A DNA stretch of 64,000 bases from Okapia johnstoni (GCA_024291935.2 CM044316.1:78260501-78324500), one strand, 5' to 3'; shown: positions 23,787 through 36,657, counted from the stretch's first letter. Numbers and translations: made by a program. Notes: a model not told the origin generated them from the letters alone.

Positions 23787-26514
23787 GTCATAATGAACCA
23801 AGATAGCTATATTTGTTGTCCCAAGACTTTTATTATGTTTCATTTTTCTGCATATAGAAAGATGTTATTAATTCATCCTTTTAAGCCTTTACAATGTTTA
23901 GCTCATCATTATGCAACAGCTTAACTTTTATCAAATTCCATTTTACTTAAAAGCAAAATATTCACCTCCCTGTTCCTCCAAACTGCAGCGACTGAAGGTA
24001 TGTGTTCTGTTTTGACACTATTTCTTAAGGCAATTAGGCCTCTGAGGCAGAGGTGAAGAGAAGGTCAGTGGAATTTTCCTTCATATGTGTCTGTTTATCA
24101 TTGGAGAAAGCTAAGTTCCTGTTATGTAGAGAGCTTGAATAATTCTGAATTTTGCTACGGTTCTGAACTGGGGCTGTTATGAATTGTTCCGTCCAAAGGT
24201 TACAGTAACAACCAGCCTAATGGTCTTGTGGTTCCCTCATTGTTCATAATGGTTTTCAAGCCTTACACACATCCTTTTCTGTTCCTAAAGATGAGCACCC
24301 TAATTACAGCATGCCGTTTGACCTTACTCTGAGTTTCAGATTCCAAAAAACATGTGGACCCTTTAAATGGAACCAGCCAGCAATGAAAGAACAAACTGTG
24401 TACCAGAGTCTTTTTTCAAATGGGAAAGAAGGGATTCTTACTACCATTGCAAATGTTCCCTTTAGGCACTTAATCTGAATCTGTCCATGGGTTTTGCACA
24501 TGTACTCTGAAGGTGTTTATACTCATTTTCCTGGTAGTGTAATAGCACAAACTTTCTACTTCTCAGTGAATGTAAGGCAAAGGAGCCATCAAACTGAGGA
24601 AATTACCCAACATTAGCAGCGCGCACACACACACTCATGCACCCCTGCATAAAACTACGCAGGATAATGAGACTCAAATGTTCAGGGTATCATTTGGAGG
24701 ATGTGATTCAAAGTTTTTTCATTGTTCCTATATTGCTATAAATCACTTGAACACATAAGTACAATGAAACCAGGGTGGTTATCCTTATGAAGCAGAATTT
24801 TATCAGACTGCCATTCAAATAAAATTCTTACTCTGTTTACTAATTGATGCTTCTTTTTTGCATGTGAAAATAATGAACTGAATTATTAGTCAAATAATTA
24901 CACCTATATAGGGTAAAAAATGGAAATTTGCTTGTGTGTTGGCATTGCAGTTATTATATCAATATATATCTAGACAGTATTTTCATTTTATCAGCTCCTT
25001 CTCTCCTACAGAAGTCCATAAAAGGTCAGTGGGATATAAATGGAAAACATCCAAGTATGAGTTTTTATCACCCCTCAGGAATATTACGGCCCTAAATAGG
25101 TAATAGAGGTAAGAAAAATCTCAGGATTTATTATTTCTAATTTCCTCCTAGAGTTTTCCTCACTTATTCTTTTGTCCAGATACCATGGCAAGCACATTTA
25201 AAACCCAGATCAAGGAATGAGAAATCCTTGCTATGCTGAAGATTTGAAAGGAGACTGTTAAGATGAGAGCTATCTTCTTTTTCATTCCCAGCTGAGCCCA
25301 CTGTTAGATTGTTTTCAAGGAGGAACCTCATATTATTCTTTAAAAGTCAGTTACCAACCTCAAATAGTCCACTGAAGAAAAAAGCCAATGTGTACTTTGG
25401 GTTTTTCACTGATTATCTAATCTTAAAAATACTTTAAAAAGATCTGTTTTCTCTCTTGACTCAGCAAATAGTCAGAACCCACATATAAGAATAATCACAA
25501 CAGCCAAGTAAGTTATATATATGATGTTCCAGGCAAATTCATTGACTTATATTTCAGTGCAATTGTTATTTCCAAAATGGTAAACTACTAGGAATTTATA
25601 TTTGGATCTTTATAATCTTATATAAATTATCAACCTACTCCAGTCCCTTATTTTTTTTTTGTTTGTTTCCTTTTTATAAGACTGAAACCTTTTAGGAAAC
25701 CTTAGTATTCCTGGTGGGTAAAACTACAGACTATCTAGCCAGATTCCTTCATACCAGAAGAAACTACATTCATCAAACTAACTCATTAGAGATGGCGGAT
25801 ATCTTAGCTGGTTCTCCATATATTCTCTTCAAAAAATGTAAGGATGATACAGTCCCCAACTCTTTACACACTTATAGATTGACACTTATCATAATTTTCT
25901 TCCATTTACTTAAGGAAATGCATTCCCAGTCTCTCATAATTGCAGTAATATGGTGACGATAGTTTTGTACTGGTGTACTGTGATTGCATCATAACTCAGC
26001 TTTCTTTCCTTCCACCCTCCCTGCTCCTAGCATGCTTCCTTCTCCCCCTTGGCCTTTCTCTCTTTCCATCACCCTCTATTTTCTTCTTTTAAAATATGTC
26101 CATTGAGCCCCTGCTGTGAATGAGGTGCTGTTGTACCAGGATTTGGGAAGCAGTGGTAGGAGATGGTGGTTAATGATGAACCCTCTTGAGCTGAAACATC
26201 AGAAGTTGAAGCTGAGCTCCATCCTTAGTAGCCATGGTGCTCAAAGAGAGTGGAGTACATTCAGACTGCACACCTACCCTCTGAGCATTTATCTACTGAC
26301 ATGGAAAGCGAATTTTCTTCTGATAGTTGTTGGACACGCAGGCAAGTCATCCAATGCGCGCCAGGGCCTTAGTAACATTCAGCCGTCAGTAAATGATAGC
26401 TGTGTTGCTAGTTACAGTGATTATGGAGTTGCTTCCCTCAAGAAGTTCAGAGTCAGAGAACTTAGCAAATAATGCAGTTTAATTTTGATGGGCAGTTGGA
26501 AGAAGTGGGGGCTT
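23787..26514. other. Unassigned DNA
   Basis: No gene or young repeat recognised. The 118-codon frame at 26116-26472 has no identifiable domain. The start near 26100 (cccctgctgtgaatgaggtg) faintly resembles an ancient mammalian repeat that becomes clearer downstream. Confidence 0.45.
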
Positions 26515-27010
26515 ATACAAAATGCAGTGAAGACAGCCTTGAGCGGGACAAGGATGCTTTTCTGGGAGGTGACATCTGAGTCTAATCTAGTCTTTCACGA
26601 TCAGCTGGGGTGCTGGTCCAGAGGGCAGATGACAAGAGGGTAGGAGTGGGGCTGGACAGTAGGCTTAGGAAGCCACACCTTCCTAAGAGTCAACTCTCAC
26701 TGAGGTTGGCTGGAGTCTGGAGTACAGAGGGAAGAGACACGATCTTAAAGAAGTGTTCAAAGATGGATTAGGTAAGGCCTTACATGTTTTGCTAAGGAGT
26801 CTGAAGTGTGTTGAAAAAGTTTAAGTAGGGGAGTTCCATGCCAGATATTTTTCCGTTGAAAAGGTCATTCCTGCTGCAGTTTGGAAAATAGCTTGTGGCT
26901 AGGAAGAGAAGCAAGACTGAAGGCAGAGGAAAAAATCAAATGACATCAAGAGATACCGAAGGGCTAGAATAGGAGGCATTGGAATTGATTGGATGGACAA
27001 AGAGCAGTTA
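26515..27010 (+). mobile_element. Ancient mammalian interspersed repeat (L2-like), eroded
   Basis: The text follows a familiar ancient consensus: gggaggtgacatctgagtct (counterpart of ggaggtgacatttgagctga), ggccttacatgttttgctaaggagt..., then aaggtcattcctgctgcagt (counterpart of aagatcactctggctgctgt) and gcaagactgaaggcagagga. I recognise the repeat but am not certain of its family name, so L2-like is tentative. Confidence 0.5.
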
Positions 27011-27779
27011 TCTATTTTCCTGGCTTGGGTAAATACACAGGAAGAGGAAGATGATGATTTTTTTTAATTGTTATGTTTAGAAATTTAAAATATGAAAGAT
27101 TACAGAAAAAAGGTAGCAAACTCTTGTCTCAGCAACTGAAACTTAATACCACTCTTCTATGAAGTTCTCATCAAAATTCTCTAAACTAATAGAAATAGGA
27201 CATTACAGATAGGACATTCAAATAGATAAAGTAAAAGTGTAGAGATTTTGATTCATATAACAGGATGCAACACTGCATTTAGAACAAATACTTTAGGCTT
27301 ATGTCTGTAAATAAGCATAAATTTAAGAAAAATAATGAAAAAAGTTCTTAAATTTATGTAGCTAATCATTAACATGATCTTTTCCTTCTCTTCCACATTA
27401 CTGTTGTCTGGCATTTTAGTTCAGTCTTGTTTTTAAGTCACAGAGTTACTTATTATTAGCCATTGTCAGGTTTCACTTGTATTTACAAATATGCTTGCCA
27501 GTTTCTTTGCTCAGTATTGTTTCTTAAATCTTATTTCCACTTTCAGCGTTCATTCCATCTTGATGAAGTATTTCCTCTATTCATCTTTATTTAATTTATT
27601 CTCTGATACAGGTTTTTTTATCTTTTTAACATCTCTGTAATTAGGATGCACTTTACTATTGAGGGCATATCATAGTTTAATTAACAGCATTTTTCTTTTA
27701 CTGGTACATCATAAAATTGATGACATCTTAAATCTAGTGTAATATGGTAGTTCATTTAGTGAGAGTTATGAGCAGAATA
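27011..27779. other. Unassigned AT-rich DNA
   Basis: No gene recognised. Very old LINE DNA is possible, given the recognisable fragment that follows. Confidence 0.4.
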
Positions 27780-27975
27780 ACTCTGAGTGTCTAAAAGTAT
27801 CATTATTTCACCTTCACTCATTAATTCTGATCATGGAAGCTTAATTTGACAATCATTTTCCCCTAGCACTTTGAAAACACTATTCCATTTGTTTCTGGTG
27901 TCTATTGATGCTGTCAGTTTAATTGTCATTTCTTTGTAAGTAATTTATTCTTTCTCATAGCTTTTAAGATTGTTA
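27780..27975 (-). mobile_element. Ancient L1-type fragment
   Basis: Contains cccctagcactttgaaaaca, ctattccatttgtttctggt and gtctattgatgctgtcagtt in the order found in old mammalian L1 (L1M-type) sequence read on the minus strand. Boundaries are uncertain. Confidence 0.45.
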
Positions 27976-30041
27976 AGACATATATGAATCTGATTTCTCC
28001 ATAAGCTTTCTTTATTTCTGAATCCCAGAGACCATCCTGAAAAAGTGACAGATAAAAATTGAGTATTTCTGAAGCACGGCAGTTTGGAAGATGACTATGT
28101 CAAAGGTGTGGCTCTGGTAATGCATGGCTGAACTGCTAGGTGATGAAGGGATTTCAACCTGAGGATGTTAACAAAAAAGAAAAACTGGTGTATTGGTGCC
28201 CATGTCTAGATGAACCCAGAATTTATGCAGATTATGACAGTGGTGAGAAAGACAAATGCAGAAGTAGAGAGATTGAAATATTAAATACATGAAAAGCCTG
28301 AGAAGTTGGTAAAATCAGAGAGAAAAGTTGGAGGAAGAAAAAGGGGATATAACTCTATGATATGAGCCTCTGAAGTTCAGGGTTTCTCCTGTGGATGAAG
28401 GGGTAATGGCCTCAGGTAGCATGGAGAGGAATTAAACAGTCTGGCCCATTGACTGATCTAAAAATTGTATGGAAACCATTCCTTAGATAAGACACACATC
28501 AAGATTTTCTAATCCCAAATGTGACATTTTTGTCTTTCTACGAAATGAAAACTTCAGTGGACAAACTGAAGCACTTACTATTCCTGATATTTATTCTTAA
28601 TTTAGCTTTGATACAATTACAGCAGTTACTTTCAGCGTGAAATACTGGAATAAAGAATTCAAGATATTTCACATTTCATGAAATTGGCATTTTTTTTATT
28701 TTTATGAAACACATATTTTTTTTATTTTTATGAAACACATATTTCTATATGAGTGTTTTGGTTTAGGCTAGCCCACTTTAAGGAAATATCACTTTAATGA
28801 TCTACTTTGAGGTGGTTATCCATACAGAATATTTCAATTTAATAGCTCTTTTATGTACTGCCTTGTTTGCAGTTGCATTAATTACAAATATCTGTGTTCT
28901 AGGAAGAGACGAGGCAAATGGACCTTATAAATACTATTACATTTCTACACTTTCTTTTACTTTTGGCTCTCAAGAGTTTATGTCTCCTCAAATTTGGGGA
29001 AAATATTACCTCTTAAATAGAAACTCTCTGTGCTAAAGAGAAGACTCTACCCATGATGCCATCTGTTCCTAAATCAGTGGTAACTGGCAGGGGTACAAGC
29101 TGGTGGTCTATGGATGAATTTTCTAGTAGGTGTATTCCTTTTCTTATCAGTAACATGAATTCTGTTAAGCTTTATTTTCCAGAATAAATCACTTTCACCT
29201 GCGTTGACTCTGTTGACACACGTACTCTAACTCCTTGATGATCTCAACACAGACAACATATGAGTCCCTTACTCCACACCCAGCCACTGAATTTGATTCT
29301 CAGGTTTCAAAGCATCTACAAATTTTAGTTGCCTCCAAAGTGTGATCGCTGGTACAGTCACCAGACTTGACCCTTACATATATTCTTAAACTAACTCCAA
29401 CTTGTTCCCTGAAATAATATTAAGCTAAGAGTATCCAAAAGAGATGTTAAGTATATGTCCAAACTCTCAATCATTTTTTGTTTCATAGATCACTCTTCCT
29501 TCTCTATTAACAGTTATATTCAATCATAAAAGCATAGTATTTTAATTTTTGTCCTTTATATCTTTTCTTGAACAATATATCCTATACAAATGTGTAATCT
29601 ACCCACTATTAGTTAAAAAGATTTCTGAAATTTCTATTGTAATGGTAGATCCTATATGTCCTTTTACTAGATTTTCAACCTTATTTCTTTATATATATTG
29701 AATAAATGGTCCAAGGTTCAAGTCAAAAATAAGTACAAGCAAAACAAATGTAATGGAGGTTTATGAAAGTTGATGGAAGAGAAAATATGACCCCACATGA
29801 AAGCCAAAGCCATTTGTTGGAATTGAGTGGAGCTGGATATTTTTGTTCTGGATCATAATTGCAAAGTTTTTGAGGATCTTTACAGTTTTAGATGGAAGCT
29901 TCATCAAACCAAAACTAGAAACACAGACATATATTTCAACTTGTTAATTTTGACTATATAATGCAATTAGATGTTGCACAGAAGGTGTGTCTCACATCTT
30001 TCTCTGATTGACTTGCAGATGTTGTGTTGCAAGCATTGAGG
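27976..30041. other. Unassigned AT-rich DNA with a small tandem duplication
   Basis: No gene recognised. The frame 28797-29036 (79 codons) has no domain. A perfect 26-bp tandem duplication lies at 28689-28714 and 28715-28740. Confidence 0.45.
28689..28740. repeat. 26-bp perfect tandem duplication
   Basis: Two identical 26-bp units (A, T8, A, T5, then atgaaacacat) are directly adjacent at 28689-28714 and 28715-28740. This looks like a recent slippage-type duplication. Confidence 0.95.
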
Positions 30042-30042
30042 A

Positions 30043-30071
30043 TTGTGTGTGTGTGTGTGTCTGTGTGTGTG
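30043..30071. repeat. (TG)n microsatellite, one interruption
   Basis: TG dinucleotide run interrupted by one C (gtgtgtctgtgtg). Confidence 0.95.
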
Positions 30072-30609
30072 ACTCTGTCTGCTAGTAATTACACTTAACT
30101 CTAAAAATTTATAGATGTAGTTGCTCAAAATGACAAGAATAATACATGTTTTCTTGTAGAAGACTTGCAAATACATAACCCAAGCAAACAGAAATATAAT
30201 TCTAATACCTTGGGGTAAATATTGTCAAATATTGGTGTATACATGGGCAAGGAATGATTTTTTCAAACTGGTTTTCAGTATTTTATTGTTCTTACTAGTA
30301 GTCTTGGATATATTCTCCCATCATTAACTTTTCTTCTAAAACATGTTTTATGACATACTTTGTATACTGTATATATTGGATCAGGTGTTTTTCTTTATTT
30401 TCCCCATCTGTCAAGATGGTCTGGTACCACTTGGTACAGTTGAAGACTCCAAGTAGGATAGCTTATGTAAAACTCCATGTCTAATTTCCCTTTAATTTTC
30501 ATACTACTAGCACAAGATACTAAATCTTGTTCAAACCTTTTTCATGACTATGACACACGTATTCTTTCTTTGGGGGATTTTTTGCAGAGACTGATGCCTA
30601 TGGCCACCA
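30072..30609. other. Unassigned DNA
   Basis: No gene or repeat recognised. Confidence 0.45.
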
Positions 30610-30838
30610 ATTGTTGTTGCTCAGTTGCTAAGTCACGTCTGACTCTTTGTGACCCCATGGACTATAGAATGCCGGTTTCCTCTGCCCTTCACTATCTCCT
30701 GGAGCTTGCTGGAATTCCTTTCCATTGAGTTGGTGATGCCATCTAACCATCTCATCTTGTGCTGCCTCTTCCTCCTTTAGCCTCCAGTCTTTCCAAGCAT
30801 CAGAGTCTTTTCTAGAAAATCGGTTCTTTGCATCAGGC
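30610..30838 (-). mobile_element. BovB LINE 3' fragment
   Basis: Minus-strand BovB tail starting with ttgttgttgctcagttgcta and continuing through gtgaccccatggactataga, tggtgatgccatctaaccat and ccaagcatcagagtcttttc. About 230 bp. The minus frame 30628-30840 is a degraded BovB C-terminus. Confidence 0.92.
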
Positions 30839-30934
30839 AATCTGCTATGTAAGTGAATATTGAAACATCTCTGGTCAATAATGTTTGAGTAAGAAAAGAC
30901 ATATTAATACATCTCTGGTCAATAATTTGTTAAG

Positions 30935-31420
30935 ATATAATTGACACAGGACATTATATTAGTGTCAGGTGTACAACATGATTGATATTTTTAGATTTTG
31001 TAAAATGATCAGCAAAATACGTCTTGTTAACATTCATCACCCCACAGCTACAGTCTTTTTTCTTGTGATAAGAACTTTCTTTAAAAATCTATTCTCCATA
31101 CAACTTTCACATATACCTTATAATTAACTGTAGTCACCATGCTGTGCAGTACATTCCTGTGAATTATTTATTTTTTACTTGGAAGTTTATCCTTTTAACC
31201 ATCTTCACCCATTTTGCCCATTCCTCATCCCCTGCTTCTTGGCAATCATTAATATGTTTTCTGTACCATTGAGTTTTTATATTCCATAGATAAGTGAGAT
31301 CATACAGTATTGGTCTTTCTCTGAGTATTACACTTAAGCATCATGCCATCAAGGTCTGTCCATGTTGTCTCAAAGGGCAAGATTATCCTCCTTTGTAGTA
31401 CAGTGAAGAAGTACTAAAAT
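30935..31420 (-). mobile_element. Older L1 (L1M-type) 3' UTR fragment
   Basis: Minus-strand text in L1 order: taagatataattgacacagg, agtgtcaggtgtacaacatg, gtaaaatgatcagcaaaata, ttaactgtagtcaccatgct, ttcacccattttgcccattc, gataagtgagatcatacagt and gtctgtccatgttgtctcaa. It diverges from the younger bovid L1 copies in the window and belongs to an older subfamily. Confidence 0.8.
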
Positions 31421-31582
31421 TTTTAGTAAAAAAAAAAAAAGGATTTAGTAAAAGGATTTTTAGTAAAAAATCCTAATTTCTTTTTCTTTCAAACAAAATA
31501 TCCCTTTAAATATCTTTACAAACTTCATATTAGTGTTACAAAAATTAAATGACTCTAAGATATTTTAAGGTCAAAAACAGAC

Positions 31583-31795
31583 CTCTCTATTTAAAATAGA
31601 TAACCCACAAGGGCGTACTGTATCATACAGGGAACTCTGTTCAATATTCTTTAATAACCTAAATGGGAAAAGAATTTGAAAAAGAGTAGGTACTTGTCTA
31701 TGTATAACTGAATCACTTTGCTGCACACATGAAACTAATATAACATTGTTAATCAACTATACTCTGATATAAAATAAAAATTAAAAGTAAAAAAT
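31583..31795 (+). mobile_element. L1 LINE extreme 3' end
   Basis: Forward L1 terminus: gataacccacaagggcgtac, catacagggaactctgttca, gtataactgaatcactttgc and aatcaactatactctgatat, followed by an A-rich tail. About 210 bp, strongly 5'-truncated. No clear TSD. Confidence 0.88.
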
Positions 31796-32474
31796 ATCAA
31801 TATTAATTCATTTTTTCAGTAGAACTTTTAGTGGGAGTTTGAAATTCATTTCCTTTAGTTAACTTTAAGTAATAATTTTGTCAAAATTACTATAAAAAGA
31901 ACTACCACTGTACCACTGTAATTAGTTATAGTGTAATGGTTTTTTAACTCTCCCCATCTTTTTGTTTTTTCCTGGTAAGAATTCCATAATAGCAACATAT
32001 TATGAAAGACCAGTGTGGTAGCCAAGGATGTGCACTGCTCAAGATCTCCCTTCAAAGATACCCTGCTGTGAGGAATTACCTAGCAGTGTCTAGCTGCCTC
32101 AGCATTCTTCCTGAGGTCATACTCTAGCTGAACCTTTATCATTCACTAATAGAACACTGTAGGGAAACTAGACTTCAGCCTTGCTTGCCCAATGCAGCCC
32201 CTACTTGTAACTGATTTTTGCTCTGGGGCTACCCTTTGACCTAGCTAAGACTTTGGAAGAGCTGCAGAGCCATCTGGGGCTCTTTTAACTCAAGCCTCTT
32301 CCTTCCCCCTCTTCTTTCACAGGTGCCATACCTCCATTACAGGATGGAAGTCTTCCTTGCCTTCCTACTTACTCTCCCCTTTATCTTTTGCAGTCATATC
32401 CCACAATAAATAACTTGCACTTCTTATCCTGTCTTCATATCTTCTTCCAGAGGATTCAAACTGATACAGCTTTA
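31796..32474. other. Unassigned DNA
   Basis: No gene recognised. The minus frame 31855-32055 has no domain. Confidence 0.45.
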
Positions 32475-32485
32475 TGTACCTACTT

Positions 32486-32707
32486 GTGTGTGTTCAGTCA
32501 CTCAGTCATGTCTAACTCTTTGTGATTCTATGGACTGTAGCTTGCCAGGCTCCTCTGTCCATGGGATTCTCCAGGCAAGAATACTGGAGTGGGTTGCCAT
32601 TCCCTTCTCCAGGGGATCTTCCTGACCTAGGGATCAAACCTGTGACTCTGGCATCTCCTGCATTGGCAGGCAGGTTCTCTACCACTAGTGCCACCTGGGA
32701 AGCCCTG
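32486..32707 (-). mobile_element. Bov-tA SINE with TSD
   Basis: Reverse-oriented SINE, tail gtgtgttcagtcactcagtc on the left and head gccacctgggaagccc on the right. Flanking 11-bp repeats tgtacctactt (32475-32485) and tgtatctactt (32708-32718) differ by one base and serve as the TSD. The open frames on both strands here are SINE translations. Confidence 0.95.
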
Positions 32708-32718
32708 TGTATCTACTT

Positions 32719-33934
32719 AGTTGTTCAGTTACAGTAGCCTGATTCCTGAGATGTACTGTCAATACTATTTTATTGTTTTGAATTCAGTTATTATTTTGAA
32801 TCAAAAGCCACTCTCTGAGTACATGAAGAAAGTATTAAAAATAAATTAGCATGATCCAAAGAATGACAAAAATTAACATTATCAATAAAGTCCACTCCCA
32901 CAGTCAGTAAGACATTTCCTTCAATGCTAAAAAGAAGTAAAGTTTCAAACAGATGTTCCTTGTATCGGGACTTGAAAACTACCAATATCAGGCTACAGGA
33001 TAATGATGCACAGGAAACATGATCCAGACCTGAGGGCTCAGCCTCAAGAATTCTCTGGTCACCACCCCAGTGGCCAAATTCTGAGAAGAGATTTTAGGAA
33101 ATCCCATTCACTGTATTCTCAAAATACTAATTCCAAAGGTTTTGTGATCAAGGAACTCCCACTTCTGTTGACAATCTGAGGAGGCTGCAAGGGTTTGGCA
33201 GCATAAAATGAGTTCTGCCTCTAGCCAAATTACTACCATTATCATTCTTTGGGAGGGTAGAAATATGTTTCAGATGCTTCCCCATTAAGATAGATTTTAA
33301 ACTAAACAGAGTCCTTCAGTAATAGTTTTATTTATGAAAAAAGAAATGTCTTTTATTCATTACATTTATAAAATAAGAGAGTTTCTATATAAATAAACCA
33401 AGACAAAGAGTAAGAAGCAGCAGAAACATATGGACTCTTCACAGTAACTCTTAGTTTGAAGCAAAGGATAAACCAAGAGATACTAATCAGAGTCAGTGCT
33501 TCAAAAATATCTGTTTTCAAACCAGTGGTAGAGCAACAGCAAACCATTTGGAAAACAAAGGAAGAGCTGGTTTCCACCTGGGATTTCCCTTTTCATTTTA
33601 ACCAAGCCCAGCCAAGTAGGCTGTAGTAGTTAGCCACCGCGCTTAAGTTCATTGCTTAGATATTGATCCCTGTTTCTCAGAGAAACTAAAGAGCAGCTCA
33701 TAACTGAAGCAACCTTGATTCTTCTGTTATCAAGCTGTGGCCTTGTCCCTTCATTGTCCATATGTCCCTCCTGACTGTACCACATCCTATAAGAATTTTC
33801 CCACAGACTGGTTTAGGAAAGTCTGGGATACAGACTCCAACTGTGTCTCCACGGATCATGTACACTCTCTGTAGTAACAACATGTTCCAAATATTTGTTA
33901 CAATCTGTCTCAAGAAACAGTGATATCGTTAGGG
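32719..33934. other. Unassigned DNA
   Basis: No gene or repeat recognised. Minus frames 32791-32985, 33353-33577 and 33698-33913 have no identifiable domain. Confidence 0.45.
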
Positions 33935-34020
33935 ACAGGAATCTGTATTCTACTCATTGTTGGCTCTCCAGTGCCTTGCCTAGTTCCTGGTTAGCAGTTG
34001 GTAGATGTTTGTTGTGATTA
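33935..34020 (+). mobile_element. L2 LINE 3' terminus remnant
   Basis: Short stretch resembling the L2 end (ccagtgccttgcctagttcc, then gttagcagttggtagatgtttgttg; the usual text is gtgcctggcacatagtaggtgctcaataaa). Only about 85 bp and eroded. Confidence 0.5.
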
Positions 34021-34204
34021 GAGTCACCAGATACTCACTTTTGAGCCAGATAGTCTAGATAATGAACTCTCTTTTTAGAAAATTTATTTCCAGCAAATAA
34101 ATATAGTCTGAGTTAGTTGTATTACAGTTACATTTTGAGATTCTCTTTCCAATGATTGCTCTGATTTTTGACCTTCTGTATTAACTCACTTCTGTATTAA
34201 CTCA

Positions 34205-35574
34205 ATCTGTCAGCAAATTTGGAAAACTCAGCAGTGGCCATAGGATTGGAAAAAGTTTTCATTCCAATCCCAAAGGCCAGTTCCAAAGAATATTCAAACT
34301 ACTGTACAATTGCATTAATTTCACATGCTATCAAGGTAATGCTCAAAATCCTTCAAGCTAGATTTTAGCAGTGTGTGAACCAAGAGCTTCCAGATGTACA
34401 AGCTGGGTTTCAAAGAGATAGAGGAACCAGAGATCAAATTGCCAACATTTTTTGTTCATGGAGAAAGAAAGGGAGTTCCAAAAAAACATCTACTTTTGCT
34501 TCATTGACTGTGCTAAAGCCTTTGACTGTATGGATCACAACAAACTGTGGAAAATTCTTAAACAGATGGGAATACCAGACCACCTTACTTGCCTCCTGAG
34601 AAACCTGTATGTGAGTCAAGAAGCAACAGTTAGATACAGCCATGAAACAATGGACTGATTCCAAATTGGGAAAGGGGTGAGTCAAGGCTGTATATTGTTA
34701 CCCTGCTTATTTAACACCTATGCAGAGTACATCATGTGAAACGCTGGGCTGGATGACTCACAAGCTGGAATCAAGATGGCTGGGAGAAATATCAGCAACC
34801 TCAGATATGCAGGTGATACCATTTTAATGGCAGAAAGCAAAGAGGAACTAAAGAGGGTGAAAGAGGAGAGTGGAAAAGCTGGCTTGAAACTCAAAATTCA
34901 AAAAACTAAGATCGTGGCATCCGGTCCCATCACTTCATGACAAATAGAAAGGGAAAAAGTGGAAGCAGTGACATTTCATTTTCTTGAGCTCCAGAATCAC
35001 TGTGGATGGTGACTGCAGCCTTGAAATTTAAGGATACTTGCTTGTTAGAAGGAGAGCTATGACAAACATAGACAGTGTATTAAAAAGCAGAGACATTGCT
35101 TTGCCAGCAGAGGCCTGTATAGTTAAAGCTATGGTTTTTCCAGTAGCCCTGTATGGATGTGAGAGTTTGTTCATGAAGAGGGCTGAGTGCCAAAGAATTG
35201 ATGCCTTCAAACTGTGGTGTTGGAGAAGCCTCTTGAGAGTCCTTTGGATAGCAAGGAGATCAAACCAGTCAATCTAAAGGAAATCAACCCTGAATATTCA
35301 TTCACTGGAAGGATTGATGCTAAAGTTGAAGCTCTAAGATTGGCCACCTGATGCAAAGAGGTGACTCGTTAGAAAAGATCCAGATGCTGGGAAAGACTGA
35401 GAACAGGAGGAGAAGGGGGTGGCAGAGGATGAGATGGTTAGATAGCATCACTGACTCAATGGATATGAGTTTGAGCAAACTCCAGGAGATAGCAGAGGAC
35501 AGAGGAGCCCGGCAGGCTACAGTCCACAGGGTCACAAAGAGTCAGACATGATTTAGCGACTGAACAACAACAAA
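34205..35574 (+). mobile_element. BovB LINE, 5'-truncated, with 12-bp TSD
   Basis: Forward BovB 3' portion of about 1.37 kb, carrying the reverse transcriptase and C-terminal region. A perfect 12-bp TSD, attaactcactt, lies at 34180-34191 and 35575-35586. A 16-bp block (cttctgtattaactca) is present twice in tandem at 34173-34188 and 34189-34204, so an extra copy of target-side sequence sits between the left TSD and the BovB start. The coding region is broken: frame 34452-34658 holds FIDCAKAFDCMDHNKLWKI (motif A), but the catalytic box reads YAGD (tat gca ggt gat, 34806-34817) and the frame shifts repeatedly afterwards. Frames 34375-34599, 35038-35277 and 35351-35551 are other pieces of the same broken frame. 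Confidence 0.96.
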
Positions 35575-35586
35575 ATTAACTCACTT

Positions 35587-36242
35587 ATTGACTGTTAGAG
35601 TGGGAGGCGTGCTGGTATCAGTGGAGGTGCCCCTGTGGGTACTTTGCTGTAAGTTAAATTGCAGAATTCTAAATGTGTCTGAGCTCATGACCATATAAGT
35701 GGCACATACACCAAATAGATGCAGATTAACATGTTTAAAATAAGCTTTGAGGAAGATGATTTACTGTTCACCTTTCCTATAATCTCAGAGTAGACTGTCT
35801 TTTATTTATCCTGAAATTTATTCTGGAAAAATATAACCATATTTCAAATTAAAAGTTACATGGCCTTATAGAAGAATCAGCTTTTTAAAAAATATGTGGT
35901 CAGTATCAATGAGGTCCCCAGTGTAAAGCCAGGAGCCCACAGATATCTGTAAAGTAACTTCCTTTCAGAGTTTTCCCTATGACAGTTTAAATGTTTCAAG
36001 TTGAGAAACTGTGAGAATGTTTCTTCTTTTAATGATTATATTAAAATTTTATAGCTGTCCTCATGGAACAAAAAAACTTTCCTTTAAATATAGTTTTCAA
36101 GAAGTCAGTGCCTAAGTAAGGTATGCACTTTCTTGATAGAATAACATTTTTTGCTAAGTTACAAATCCATTGAAGTAACATGCTATTTAAAATATTCAAA
36201 TTTATTGAATTAAAAAATCCAATAAAATTTTTTATTGTATTG
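35587..36242. other. Unassigned AT-rich DNA
   Basis: No gene or repeat recognised. Confidence 0.45.
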
Positions 36243-36402
36243 CCAACTACGGTATGTAGCTCTGTCCATGGAATTCTCTAGGCAAGAATAGTGGAGTGAA
36301 TTGCCAGTCCCTTCTCCAGGGGATCTTCCCAACCCAGGGATAGAATCTGGGTCTCCCACATTGCAGGCAGATTCTTTATTGTCTGAGCCACCAGGAAGCC
36401 CT
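36243..36402 (-). mobile_element. Bov-tA SINE, tail-truncated
   Basis: Reverse-oriented SINE with the body ccatggaattctctaggcaa through tctgagccaccaggaagccc. The normal tail side (gactgagcgacttt-type) is missing, leaving only about 160 bp. An 8-bp repeat (ataaaatt, 36222-36229 and 36403-36410) flanks it loosely and is weak as a TSD. Confidence 0.9.
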
Positions 36403-36489
36403 ATAAAATTAATAATAACCACAGTTATCGTGTTCCCTATATTTTCTGAGTATTGCTAATTTCTATATATGTATATGTTTATAAATTTA

Positions 36490-36657
36490 TGTTTTATAAT
36501 CCTCATGATCCCCCTGTGAGGTAAATATCTCTATTTTAGGGTTGGAAAAGTAAGCCTCAGACTTTTAAGTGGCTTGAACATCTAAGAGGTAGTAAATAGC
36601 TAAATTGAGATTTAAATCTGGAATTTTGCAAATCCAGATCCCTCAACCTATTAACTT
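36490..36657 (-). mobile_element. MIR SINE remnant
   Basis: Reverse MIR order: aatcctcatgatccccctgt, gaggtaaatatctctatttt, gtaagcctcagacttttaag and gatttaaatctggaattttg correspond to the MIR complement (catttaatcctcacaacaac, gaggtaggtactattat, gaggaaactgaggcacaga, gggatttgaacccagg). Confidence 0.7.

Noticed and set aside
23565..23843. 92-codon minus-strand frame with a long CV repeat
   Set aside because: It is a translation of the CA microsatellite.
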